64,000 nucleotides of DNA from Mucilaginibacter sp. Lineage in GTDB: Bacteria; Bacteroidota; Bacteroidia; Sphingobacteriales; Sphingobacteriaceae. Shown piece after piece: positions 33,128 through 41,004 of the stretch. The stretch lies in contig NZ_JANYGQ010000026.1 of NCBI RefSeq assembly GCF_025359345.1, positions 124,001 through 188,000 of the forward strand. The letters run 5' to 3'. The notes beneath the pieces are model-generated. The model did not search any database and had not been told where the DNA came from. It saw nothing but the letters and a program-made list of their open reading frames with translations. Every line of letters starts with the position of its first letter. Within the stretch, counting starts at the first letter, position 1. The position numbers and the translations under genes were made by a program.

Positions 33128-33517
33128 ATGGCTAAAGCTAAAAAAGTAACCAAAAAGCGTATTGTAATTGTTGAGTCGGTTGGCGAAGCACACATCAACG
33201 CTACTTTTAACAACATCATCATCACCCTTACCAACAAATCAGGCCAGGCTATTTCATGGTCGTCTGCAGGTAAAATGGGTTTCAAAGGTTCAAAAAAGAA
33301 CACCCCGTATGCTGCCGGTCAGGCTGCATCTGATTGCGGTAAAGTAGCTTATGATTTAGGCTTACGCAAGGTTGAAGTATTTGTAAAAGGCCCTGGCGCC
33401 GGTCGCGAATCAGCTATCCGTACTTTGCAAACTGCAGGCATCGAGGTAACTACAATAAAAGATATTACACCGCTTCCGCACAACGGATGCCGCCCTTCAA
33501 AAAGGAGAAGAGTTTAA
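33128..33517 (+). CDS. rpsK: 30S ribosomal protein S11 (uS11)
   Basis: 129 residues. Platform protein contacting the mRNA exit side. [53 protein letters not shown] and the C-terminal [17 protein letters not shown] are diagnostic. Confidence 0.99.
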   Translation: MAKAKKVTKKRIVIVESVGEAHINATFNNIIITLTNKSGQAISWSSAGKMGFKGSKKNTPYAAGQAASDCGKVAYDLGLRKVEVFVKGPGAGRESAIRTLQTAGIEVTTIKDITPLPHNGCRPSKRRRV

Positions 33518-33545
33518 TTAACAATTTTTTTAAAGCTAAGATTCG

Positions 33546-33560
33546 GCAGCTGCGGGCTGC
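33546..33560 (+). promoter_or_regulatory. Leader hairpin before rpsD
   Basis: GCAGC, loop TGCGG, GCTGC, ending 24 nt before the rpsD start codon. Confidence 0.45.
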
Positions 33561-33584
33561 TTGATACTTTAAAAACCACAAAAA

Positions 33585-34193
33585 ATGGCTAGATATACAG
33601 GACCAAAATCCAAAATTGCGCGCCGTTTCCGTGAACCAATCTTTGGTCCGGATAAAGCGCTTGACAGAAAAAATTACCCACCGGGCATGCATGGTGCTTC
33701 CAAAAGAAGAGGAAAGCAATCAGAGTATTCAACCCAGTTGATGGAGAAACAAAAAGTTAAATACACTTATGGTGTGTTAGAACGTCAGTTCGAAAACCTG
33801 TTTCACCGTGCTTCAGCTAAAGAAGGTATCACAGGCGAAAACCTGCTGAAATTTTTAGAAGCCCGTTTAGATAACGCCGTATACCGTTTAGGTATATCTC
33901 CAACCCGTTCAGGTGCACGCCAGTTAGTTGGCCACAAGCACATCACTGTTAACGGTGAGGTTGTAAACATTGCATCATATGCATTAAGAGCAGGTGACGT
34001 TATCGCGGTTCGCGAAAAATCAAAATCACTTGAGTCAATTACAAACTCGGTAGCCGGCCGCAGAATTAACAAATACAGCTGGCTTGAGTGGGATGCTGCC
34101 AATTTAACAGGCAAATTCCTTAACTATCCGAACCGCGATGAGATTCCTGAAAACATTAAGGAAAACCTTATCGTCGAGTTGTACTCAAAATAA
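33585..34193 (+). CDS. rpsD: 30S ribosomal protein S4 (uS4), zinc-free type
   Basis: 202 residues. Primary 16S rRNA binder and alpha-operon repressor in enterobacteria. [47 protein letters not shown] and the S4 RNA-binding domain [35 protein letters not shown] are present. No N-terminal Cys cluster, as in the C-minus form. Confidence 0.99.
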   Translation: MARYTGPKSKIARRFREPIFGPDKALDRKNYPPGMHGASKRRGKQSEYSTQLMEKQKVKYTYGVLERQFENLFHRASAKEGITGENLLKFLEARLDNAVYRLGISPTRSGARQLVGHKHITVNGEVVNIASYALRAGDVIAVREKSKSLESITNSVAGRRINKYSWLEWDAANLTGKFLNYPNRDEIPENIKENLIVELYSK

Positions 34194-34213
34194 TAACGAT
34201 ACTTATCCGCGTT

Positions 34214-34238
34214 ATGATTGGCACATTCTGTCAATCAT
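34214..34238 (+). promoter_or_regulatory. Leader hairpin before rpoA
   Basis: ATGATTG (34214-34220) and CAATCAT (34232-34238) form seven perfect pairs around an 11-nt loop, in the 94-nt rpsD-rpoA gap. Confidence 0.5.
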
Positions 34239-34287
34239 TTCGTGGTTTAAATCATTTCAATTAGTAAACAATAAATAAAGGATATAA

Positions 34288-35280
34288 ATGGCAATTTTAG
34301 CATTTCAAAAACCAGACAAGGTTATCATGCAGAAATCAACTGATTTTGATGGCACGTTTGAGTTTCGTCCGTTAGAACCAGGCTTCGGTATAACCATTGG
34401 TAATGCTCTGCGTCGTATCTTACTTTCTTCGCTTGAAGGTTTTGCGATTACTTCAGTACGTTTTTCGGGAGTAATGCATGAGTTTTCAACCATTAAAGGC
34501 GTTGTAGAAGACGTTACCGAAATTATACTTAACCTCAAACAGGTTAGGTTTAAGAAAACCGGTGAATCTGGCGACAGCGAAAAGATATTTGTTATCATTA
34601 ATGGCCAGGATGCTTTTAATGCAGGTGATATCACCAAGTTTTCAAACAACTTTGCGGTTTTAAATCCTGAGCTTGTTATTTGTAACATGGACTCGTCAGT
34701 AACGCTTGAAATTGAGCTTACTGTTAACAAGGGCCGCGGTTATGTTCCAAGTGAAGAAAATAAAAATCCTGACGCTAACGTAGGTGTAATAGCAATCGAC
34801 TCGATTTACACACCTATCAAAAACGTTAAATATACCATCGAAAACTATCGTGTGGAACAAAAAACAGACTATGAAAAATTAGTTCTGGATATTACCACCG
34901 ATGGCTCAATCCATCCTGAAGATGCACTTAAAGAGGCGGCTAAGATCCTTATTCAGCACTTTATGCTGTTCAGTGATGAGAACATGATGCTTGAAGCACA
35001 GGCTAAAGAAGAAACCAAAGAAGTTGACGAGGAAATTTTACACATGCGTAAAATCCTTAAAACCGAACTGGTTGATCTTGACCTTTCAGTACGCGCATTA
35101 AATTGCCTTAAAGCTGCCGACATCCGTAGCCTGGCCGATTTAGTATCATACGACGTTGCTGACATGCTTAAGTTTAGAAACTTTGGTAAAAAGTCATTAA
35201 CTGAAATTCAGGACCTGGTTAAATCAAAAGGCTTATCTTTTGGTATGAACCTGTCGAAATTTAAGTTAGACGAAGAATAA
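34288..35280 (+). CDS. rpoA: DNA-directed RNA polymerase alpha subunit
   Basis: 330 residues. The dimeric N-terminal domain assembles the core enzyme ([39 protein letters not shown]). The C-terminal domain contacts UP elements and activators ([43 protein letters not shown]). It lies in the alpha part of the cluster, 94 nt after rpsD and about 200 nt before rplQ. Confidence 0.99.
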   Translation: MAILAFQKPDKVIMQKSTDFDGTFEFRPLEPGFGITIGNALRRILLSSLEGFAITSVRFSGVMHEFSTIKGVVEDVTEIILNLKQVRFKKTGESGDSEKIFVIINGQDAFNAGDITKFSNNFAVLNPELVICNMDSSVTLEIELTVNKGRGYVPSEENKNPDANVGVIAIDSIYTPIKNVKYTIENYRVEQKTDYEKLVLDITTDGSIHPEDALKEAAKILIQHFMLFSDENMMLEAQAKEETKEVDEEILHMRKILKTELVDLDLSVRALNCLKAADIRSLADLVSYDVADMLKFRNFGKKSLTEIQDLVKSKGLSFGMNLSKFKLDEE

Positions 35281-35427
35281 TCAGTGAATGGTGATTAGAG
35301 AATAGAAATTAGTTTCAGTTCTTTAATCGCCATTTTACATTTAATAACAACAGAGCAACGTACTGAGGCGATCTCACTACCCATCACTCAAATTTACAAC
35401 TGAGTATTTGCATAATTCCAAGGACTT

Positions 35428-35442
35428 GACGGAAACGCCGTC
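35428..35442 (+). promoter_or_regulatory. Leader hairpin before rplQ
   Basis: GACGG, loop AAACG, CCGTC, followed by another CGACGG. It sits in the 197-nt rpoA-rplQ gap, whose first part contains AGTGAATGGTGATTAG-type repeat sequence like that beside fusA. Confidence 0.45.
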
Positions 35443-35477
35443 CGACGGTATGCACGTGCCACAACAACAAAAAAACA

Positions 35478-36092
35478 ATGAGACACGGTAAAAAATTAAA
35501 CCACTTAGGCCGCACAAACAGTCACCGCAAGGCGATGATGAGCAACATGGCCACTTCGCTTATCTTACACAAGCGCATCACTACAACATTAGCAAAAGCA
35601 AAAGCTTTACGCGGTTATGTTGAGCCAATTCTTACAAAAGCAAAAAACGATACTACGCATTCACGCCGTACAGTATTTAGCTATCTGCAGGATAAAGATG
35701 CTGTGAGCATCCTGTTCCGCGAGATTGCTGAGAAAATAGCTACCCGTCCGGGCGGTTACACACGTATCATCAAAATGGAAAACCGTTTGGGTGACAACGC
35801 TGAAATGGCAATGATTGAGTTAGTTGATTACAACACTGTTTACGGTACCGACGTTGCTAAAACTGAAAAGAAATCAACCCGTCGTCGTGGTGGTTCTGCT
35901 AAAGCTAAAACTGCTGAGCCTGCTGTTAAAGCTGCTCCTGTAGCCGAAGCTGTTGAAGTTGCCCCGGTTGCTGAAACACCAGTTGCTGAAGCCCCTGTGG
36001 CAGAGGCACCGGTAGCTGAAGCTCCTGCTGCTAAACCAGAAGCTCCTGAGGCTCCTGCTGCAAATGAAGAAAATGCAGAAAAAGGCGAATAA
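35478..36092 (+). CDS. rplQ: 50S ribosomal protein L17 (bL17) with Ala/Pro/Glu-rich tail
   Basis: 204 residues against about 127 in Escherichia coli. The bL17 core is normal to about residue 130: [89 protein letters not shown]. Then a basic linker ([14 protein letters not shown]) and about 60 residues of Ala/Pro/Val/Glu repeats (PVAEA units), ending acidic. Similar extended L17 tails occur in Bacteroidota. Last gene of the cluster; a strong terminator follows 32 nt later. Confidence 0.98.
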   Translation: MRHGKKLNHLGRTNSHRKAMMSNMATSLILHKRITTTLAKAKALRGYVEPILTKAKNDTTHSRRTVFSYLQDKDAVSILFREIAEKIATRPGGYTRIIKMENRLGDNAEMAMIELVDYNTVYGTDVAKTEKKSTRRRGGSAKAKTAEPAVKAAPVAEAVEVAPVAETPVAEAPVAEAPVAEAPAAKPEAPEAPAANEENAEKGE

Positions 36093-36124
36093 TTTTAAAT
36101 CCAAATAAATCTAATTATTAAGGA

Positions 36125-36156
36125 AATGCCCCGCTTTTGGCGGGGCATTCTTTTTT
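36125..36156 (+). terminator. Strong terminator after rplQ
   Basis: AATGCCCCGC (36125-36134), loop TTTTG, GCGGGGCATT (36140-36149), then CTTTTTT. Ten perfect pairs. Closes the rplC-rplQ cluster. Confidence 0.95.
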
Positions 36157-36201
36157 ATAAGGAAATATACATTTATAGTTCCAGCAATGGCTACAGTTTA
36201 A

Positions 36202-36735
36202 TTAGGTTGAACTTCTAATCAACCGGAACGTCATAAGCCCATCTGCATCCACCCCAACTTCTTCAAATCCGGATTTAATCAGTATTCTTCTTGATGGCAG
36301 GTTATCCTGGTAGGTATGCACAATAACAGATCCAACCCTTGCATCAGTAAAAGCCCAGTTGCTTAATAATTGCAGCGCCTCGGTCGCGTAGCCTTTGTTT
36401 TGGTGCTGCTCATCAATCATGTAACCTGTTTCTGCCTCGCCGTTCTCGTTCGGTTCACCATTAAAGCCCATGCCACCAACGGACGTGTTGATACTTTTGA
36501 GCACTATTTCCCAATCTGTGTACCATTTAAATGCATTAGGGTTTGCAAGAGTTTTTGGCAGCCAAAAGTTTATCATCGCATCGTCTATCTCTTTTTGATA
36601 AAATTCGCTTACCTGGTAATTTGATGTCTTTAGGCCGAGCGCCTGCTCCATTACGGCCCTGCTGTTGTGTAATAACTGTAATAATTCGTGTGTTAACGGT
36701 ATCATTAGCAACCGTTCCGATTCGATAAAAAACAT
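36202..36735 (-). CDS. GNAT family N-acetyltransferase (RimJ/RimL type)
   Basis: 177 residues. Acetyl-CoA-dependent transferase fold: start FIESERLLMIPLTHELLQLLH as in RimJ-like enzymes, a central strand VGGMGFNGEPNENGEAETGYMIDEQHQNKGYATEALQLL with the acetyl-CoA-binding Q-x-x-G-x-A loop, and the closing TYQDNLPSRRILIKSGFEEVG. The substrate may be an N-terminal amine of a protein or a small molecule; sequence does not decide. Convergent with rplQ and not part of an operon. Confidence 0.88.
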   Translation of the reverse strand: MFFIESERLLMIPLTHELLQLLHNSRAVMEQALGLKTSNYQVSEFYQKEIDDAMINFWLPKTLANPNAFKWYTDWEIVLKSINTSVGGMGFNGEPNENGEAETGYMIDEQHQNKGYATEALQLLSNWAFTDARVGSVIVHTYQDNLPSRRILIKSGFEEVGVDADGLMTFRLIRSST

Positions 36736-37176
36736 TTGATTTTTGAAATTAATAACAATAAAAAACTTTGTCCAATTTATTAATTGAAGTTTTAGCCGGG
36801 TGTATTTGGCTAATTGTTATACAATTCCAGGCAGTGTAGTCTGCCTTTTGAGTGTGTTGAGTTGCAGAGGCGTTTTATTTATACCCAAATATAAATATTT
36901 ATTGATAGCAGAACGATGTTTTGCTGCGTATAAGAAGAAACTCCGGCACCTGGCTTATGAAATTAAATTGCACAGAAAATTTTGTTTTGTAGGATAAGTT
37001 TATGTAGTTTTATCTTAACCTAAACGCAACACAATGCCTCAACCGCTTTTTTGCTTTGGGCCATTTTCATTGAATTTTTTATTGATTGATCAGTTAAATC
37101 AGCTATAGATCAGCCTCAAAAAGGTAGTGAGCCTTGTACCTTTTAAAAACCAGGGCCAGAAAACAAATATCAAATT
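36736..37176. other. Intergenic region; weak promoter candidate for the Cys-rich peptide
   Basis: 441 bp, AT-rich, without a gene I can support. TTTG (36981-36984), 20 nt, TAGTTTTA (37005-37012) fits the Bacteroidota promoter with one mismatch and would give the downstream peptide gene a long leader of about 160 nt. Confidence 0.4.
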
Positions 37177-37368
37177 ATGAATTCCAACTTAGGAAAACCC
37201 CTTTCTAAAAAAGAGATGAGAGCAGTTCAGGGCGGCAAATTACCAGGCTGCGCTATGCACGGACAAAACGGCGTATCGTACAGCCAAGGCTGCTGCACTG
37301 GATTATTCCAATGCGCTGCAACCAAAACCTGTTTAAATCCAGGTGAATGCCCTTGTCCAACTTGCTAA
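37177..37368 (+). CDS. GG-leader, cysteine-rich putative RiPP/bacteriocin-like precursor peptide
   Basis: 63 residues. The first 20 (LGKPLSKKEMRAVQGG) match the Bacteroidota natural-product precursor leader of the L-x-x-x-E-M-x-x-(V/I)-x-GG type, with the double glycine at 19-20 as the expected cut site for a C39-peptidase transporter. The 43-residue core has eight Cys (25, 39, 40, 46, 52, 58, 60, 63), Gly, Pro and no long hydrophobic run. This suggests a disulfide or thioether-linked product. No ABC transporter, radical SAM enzyme, lanthionine synthetase or peptidase is nearby, so the gene is an orphan in this window. Modification and activity are inference. Convergent with the secreted protein at 37423. 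Confidence 0.75.
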   Translation: MNSNLGKPLSKKEMRAVQGGKLPGCAMHGQNGVSYSQGCCTGLFQCAATKTCLNPGECPCPTC

Positions 37369-37422
37369 GTTAGCAACTATGACAGGCAATTGTTGTTGGG
37401 GACGCCCGGCAGCTATTGCCGC

Positions 37423-37968
37423 TTATTCATTTTCGACAATGGCTCTGCCAAGTAATTGCCAATTGCCGTTTTTAAACTCGCACAGTAATAAATCTATCCT
37501 CCCGCATACCATCCCGCAAATAAATGACTCGCCTATTAAAACCCGCGAATTGTTTTTATTTAAAAAAAGCGGCTCTGAAAAAGTGTATACCATAAATGGA
37601 GCGTTTTGTACTTCTTTATGCTCGACATAATCGTCGGTAACAAATTTAACCTTCAACTTTGAGTGCTTTTTTTTCCAATCGGTTTGCATCAGCATACGTG
37701 GTACGGTTTTAAAGGCCTCAACTTCACATGGAGAGAGCATATCCTTTATACATAAGTTGGGGATGTTTTTAAGGGATTCGTCGACTAAACTTTGCTTTTT
37801 TAGATAACTGGTATCGTAAAACACGCCTGCGTTACTTTTTCTTTCAAGATGGGTAATATGATCTTTCTGAATAAGCCAGGTTAAGAGGGAGTTGGTTTTC
37901 GCGAGTTCGTTTTGACCGCGGGCGACAGACGATAGCAGTATAAATGCAAATAATAGAAATGCTTTCAT
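37423..37968 (-). CDS. Hypothetical secreted protein
   Basis: 181 residues with a signal peptide (MKAFLLFAFILLSSVARG, cleavage before Q). The mature part has six Cys (NLCIKDMLSPCEVEAF, ESFICGMVCGRIDLLLCEF), a Lys-rich middle and a closing LLLCEFKNGNWQLLGRAIVEN strand pair. The pattern resembles short Bacteroidota periplasmic proteins of the same layout but I recognise no family. It is convergent with the Cys-rich peptide, with 54 nt between the stops. There is no sign that it processes the peptide. Confidence 0.65.
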   Translation of the reverse strand: MKAFLLFAFILLSSVARGQNELAKTNSLLTWLIQKDHITHLERKSNAGVFYDTSYLKKQSLVDESLKNIPNLCIKDMLSPCEVEAFKTVPRMLMQTDWKKKHSKLKVKFVTDDYVEHKEVQNAPFMVYTFSEPLFLNKNNSRVLIGESFICGMVCGRIDLLLCEFKNGNWQLLGRAIVENE

Positions 37969-38101
37969 AACTGCAATATACTACCTGCGATTGTCGAATC
38001 CTACTGGCCATTTCCTGCCAACCTGTCACCGTTTTTATACAATTAACTGACGGTTTTTAACCTTTCTCCTTCATCATTTCGTCATTCCCCGCCATTTTTC
38101 C

Positions 38102-38132
38102 TGCCAAAGTAATGATTGGCACATGCCTTGTT
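38102..38132 (+). promoter_or_regulatory. Sigma-54-like promoter and palindrome upstream of dnaK
   Basis: TTGGCAC (38116-38122), five bases, TTGTT (38128-38132) resembles the -24/-12 sigma-54 promoter TTGGCAC-N5-TTGCW, with T for C in the -12 element. TGCCAA (38102-38107) and TTGGCA (38116-38121) also form an inverted repeat with an 8-nt spacer. Transcription would start about 40 nt before the dnaK ATG. Confidence 0.5.
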
Positions 38133-38180
38133 AAATAGCTGTAGTAAATTAATAACAATCAATCAGGAAAATATAATCAT

Positions 38181-40094
38181 ATGTCTAAAATAATTGGAAT
38201 CGACTTAGGAACAACTAACTCCTGCGTTGCAGTAATGGAGGGTAACGAGCCCGTAGTTATTGCCAACAGCGAGGGTAAACGTACTACGCCGTCTGTAGTA
38301 GCTTTTATCGACAACGGCGAACGTAAAGTAGGGGACCCTGCGAAACGCCAGGCTATTACAAATCCTACAAAAACTATTTCATCAATAAAACGCTTTATGG
38401 GTAACCAGTTTAACGAGGTTACCAAAGAGGCTGCGCGCATGCCATACAAAGTGGTTAAAGGCGATAACAATACCCCGCGTGTTGAAATTGGTGACCGCAT
38501 GTACACCCCACAGGAAATCTCGGCCATGATACTTCAGAAAATGAAGAAAACAGCCGAAGACTTTTTGGGCCATGAAGTTACCGAAGCGGTTATTACCGTA
38601 CCGGCTTATTTTAACGATGCACAGCGCCAGGCCACTAAAGAAGCAGGTGAAATTGCAGGCTTAAAAGTTCGCCGTATTATAAACGAACCTACTGCTGCTG
38701 CCTTGGCTTACGGCCTTGACAAAGCACACAAGGATATGAAGATTGCCGTATTTGACTGCGGTGGTGGTACACATGACGTTTCGATCCTTGAATTAGGTGA
38801 TGGCGTGTTTGAAGTAAAATCAACCGATGGTGATACACACCTTGGTGGCGACGACTTTGACCAGGTGATCATTGACTGGATGGCTGACGAATTTAAGAGC
38901 GACGAAGGTGTTGACCTGCGTAAGGACCCAATGGCTTTACAACGCTTAAAAGAGTCTGCAGAAAAAGCTAAAATTGAGTTGTCGAGCTCGGCTCAAACCG
39001 AAATCAACTTACCATATGTAACTGCAACTGACGGCGTGCCTAAGCACCTTGTTAAAACTTTAACCCGTGCCAAATTTGAGCAACTGGCTGACAGTTTGAT
39101 CAAACGTACTATCGAGCCTTGCAAAACTGCTTTGAAAAATGCAGGTTACAGCACATCTGATATCGACGAAGTGATTTTGGTAGGCGGTTCAACTCGTATA
39201 CCTGCTATACAGGAAGCTGTTGAGAAGTTCTTTGGTAAAGCGCCTTCAAAAGGTGTTAACCCCGATGAGGTTGTTGCTATTGGTGCAGCTATACAAGGTG
39301 GTGTATTAACCGGCGAAGTAAAAGACGTGTTATTGCTTGACGTTACCCCGCTTTCATTAGGTATTGAAACTATGGGTGGTGTAATGACCAAACTGATAGA
39401 ATCAAACACTACTATCCCGACCAAAAAATCGGAAGTGTTCTCTACAGCGTCTGACAACCAGCCATCAGTTGAAATTCACATCCTGCAGGGTGAGCGCCCG
39501 ATTGCTTCGGCTAACCGTACAATAGGCCGTTTCCACCTGGATGGTATTCCACCAGCACCTCGTGGCGTGCCACAGGTTGAGGTAACTTTTGATATCGATG
39601 CTAATGGTATACTACACGTATCCGCAAAAGATAAAGCAACAGGTAAAGAACAAAAAATCCGTATCGAAGCATCTTCAGGCTTAACTGATGCCGAGATCAA
39701 AAAGATGAAGGACGAAGCCGAAGCAAATGCTGATGCTGACCAAAAGGCAAAAGAAGAAGTTGAAAAACTGAACGGTGCCGATGCCCTGATCTTCTCGACT
39801 GAAAAGCAGCTGAAAGAATACGGCGATAAAATTTCTGCAGATAAAAAAGCTCCGATTGAAGAAGGTTTGAAAAAACTGAAAGAAGCTTATGCAGCTAAAA
39901 ACTTCAGCGATATTGATGCAGCCCAGGCTGAATTAAGCAACGCATGGAATGCAGCGTCTGAAGAGATGTACAAAGCGACAGGTGATGCAGGCCAGCAAGG
40001 CGGCGCACCAGGTGCTGACGGTGGCGCAGGCGCGCCTCATGCTGAAGGCAACGCTGACACAGTTACAGATGTTGACTTTGAAGAAGTAAAATAA
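38181..40094 (+). CDS. dnaK: Molecular chaperone DnaK (Hsp70)
   Basis: 637 residues, full length. ATP-driven chaperone working with DnaJ and GrpE. The nucleotide-binding domain begins [18 protein letters not shown] and includes [46 protein letters not shown] and [12 protein letters not shown]. The usual phosphate loop reads DLGGGTFD, so CGGGTHD is a variant with Cys and His. The substrate domain follows from [20 protein letters not shown], then the helical lid. The Gly/Ala-rich tail ends FEEVK. Monocistronic, between a sigma-54-like promoter and a terminator; no dnaJ or grpE adjacent. Confidence 0.99.
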   Translation: MSKIIGIDLGTTNSCVAVMEGNEPVVIANSEGKRTTPSVVAFIDNGERKVGDPAKRQAITNPTKTISSIKRFMGNQFNEVTKEAARMPYKVVKGDNNTPRVEIGDRMYTPQEISAMILQKMKKTAEDFLGHEVTEAVITVPAYFNDAQRQATKEAGEIAGLKVRRIINEPTAAALAYGLDKAHKDMKIAVFDCGGGTHDVSILELGDGVFEVKSTDGDTHLGGDDFDQVIIDWMADEFKSDEGVDLRKDPMALQRLKESAEKAKIELSSSAQTEINLPYVTATDGVPKHLVKTLTRAKFEQLADSLIKRTIEPCKTALKNAGYSTSDIDEVILVGGSTRIPAIQEAVEKFFGKAPSKGVNPDEVVAIGAAIQGGVLTGEVKDVLLLDVTPLSLGIETMGGVMTKLIESNTTIPTKKSEVFSTASDNQPSVEIHILQGERPIASANRTIGRFHLDGIPPAPRGVPQVEVTFDIDANGILHVSAKDKATGKEQKIRIEASSGLTDAEIKKMKDEAEANADADQKAKEEVEKLNGADALIFSTEKQLKEYGDKISADKKAPIEEGLKKLKEAYAAKNFSDIDAAQAELSNAWNAASEEMYKATGDAGQQGGAPGADGGAGAPHAEGNADTVTDVDFEEVK

Positions 40095-40124
40095 TCCCAA
40101 TCTCCTAAGAGATTTATAAACTAT

Positions 40125-40158
40125 AAAACCCTGGCTATTTATTTAGCCGGGGTTTTTT
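40125..40158 (+). terminator. Terminator after dnaK
   Basis: AAAACCCTGGCT (40125-40136), loop ATTTATTT, AGCCGGGGTTTT, with a T-run to 40158. One G-U pair. Thirty nt after the stop codon. Confidence 0.9.
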
Positions 40159-40177
40159 GTTGTATCGAAAATGTAAT

Positions 40178-40217
40178 CGTTTGTTTCAGCATTGGAAGCC
40201 GTTTGATAAAACAAACG
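40178..40217. repeat. Inverted repeat CGTTTGTTT
   Basis: CGTTTGTTT (40178-40186) and AAACAAACG (40209-40217) are perfect 9-nt arms, and ATCGTTTG recurs at about 40239. It lies between the dnaK terminator and the convergent gene at 40267. Confidence 0.5.
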
Positions 40218-40266
40218 AATGTGCGGCGTAAAATAGCAATCGTTTGACGTCGTTGGCACTTTTCAA

Positions 40267-40677
40267 TCAATCCTTAATTTCGTTCACTGCGAAATCGAAA
40301 ATGTTGAAAATTTTGTCAATATCAAAATCGCCATCTTTTGGTAAATTTATTGTCGCGATGCCCCCAAAATCTACCTGCCAAAATCCGCCATTCTTTACTA
40401 TTTCATCGCCCAACAGTCGGTAGTCCGATGACCTAAATTGTGAGGTAAGAAAAAAACGCCGGGTTATAAACCCGGACTCTTTGGTAATCTTAATAATTTC
40501 ATGGCAGCCTTCTTCATTGGTACGGGTTTTAAACTCAGTTCCAAGAGTTAAACGGCAATTGAATATGTCATTATCAATACATTTAAATTGATTTTCGGCA
40601 AGTTGCTCCACATAAATTGTTGAGGTGGATTTTTCTCTTTTGTCGTAGATTTTTATTTGAACCGGCTCATTTTGCAT
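40267..40677 (-). CDS. Hypothetical protein, possibly DUF4265-like
   Basis: 136 residues, cytoplasmic. The layout (CIDNDIFNCRLTLGTEFKTRTNEEGCHEIIKI in the first half, then SDYRLLGDEIVKNGGFWQVDFGGIATINLP) has the GTEF and GG-x-W patterns of DUF4265-like proteins, but the match is by eye only. It is followed on the same strand, upstream, by the HicB-like gene with an 80-nt gap. Role unknown; possible association with HicB is positional. Confidence 0.6.
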   Translation of the reverse strand: MQNEPVQIKIYDKREKSTSTIYVEQLAENQFKCIDNDIFNCRLTLGTEFKTRTNEEGCHEIIKITKESGFITRRFFLTSQFRSSDYRLLGDEIVKNGGFWQVDFGGIATINLPKDGDFDIDKIFNIFDFAVNEIKD

Positions 40678-40757
40678 ATCGGTTGTTTAAATTTATCGGA
40701 AAACGCTGGTAGTTAGTATACAAAGTAACCATACTATCAACTTTATGCGTTCGTTGC

Positions 40758-40982
40758 TCATGTAAAAAGTTGCAGATTATATTCGAGCACGTCTTCGTCA
40801 GAGGGGATTTCTTCGCCATGCGCCTTTAAACTTTCAATATACAACTCAATGGCTTCTCTGGCATTTAGTTTGGCTTCCTCCAAGTCAACCCCATAAGTAA
40901 CACAGCCCGGAAGCGCTGGCACGTTTACTGTATAGCCGCCTTCAGGCTCGGGTTTAAGCAGAATTTTGTAGGACAATGACAT
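40758..40982 (-). CDS. HicB-like antitoxin (solitary)
   Basis: About 74 residues from the MSLSYK start at 40982; an in-frame ATG 15 bases upstream would add MVALN. The partial RNase H-like fold of HicB is clear: YKILLKPEPEGGYTVNVPALPGCVTYGVDLEEAKLNAREAIELYIESLKAHGEEIP. HicB neutralises HicA, a dsRBD-like mRNA interferase. No HicA frame is present upstream (only 22 bp to the GH31 stop) or in the 80 bp downstream, so this copy is solitary. No C-terminal DNA-binding domain is attached. Confidence 0.85.
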   Translation of the reverse strand: MSLSYKILLKPEPEGGYTVNVPALPGCVTYGVDLEEAKLNAREAIELYIESLKAHGEEIPSDEDVLEYNLQLFT

Positions 40983-41004
40983 ATTTAAAGCTACCAAATA
41001 TTAG

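Noticed and set aside
37423-37968. Secreted protein considered as processing partner of the GG-leader peptide
   Set aside because: It is on the opposite strand, has no peptidase or transporter motif, and is only a convergent neighbour.
40678-40757. Hidden hicA beside HicB
   Set aside because: The 80-bp gap is too short for a HicA domain and the upstream gap is only 22 bp.
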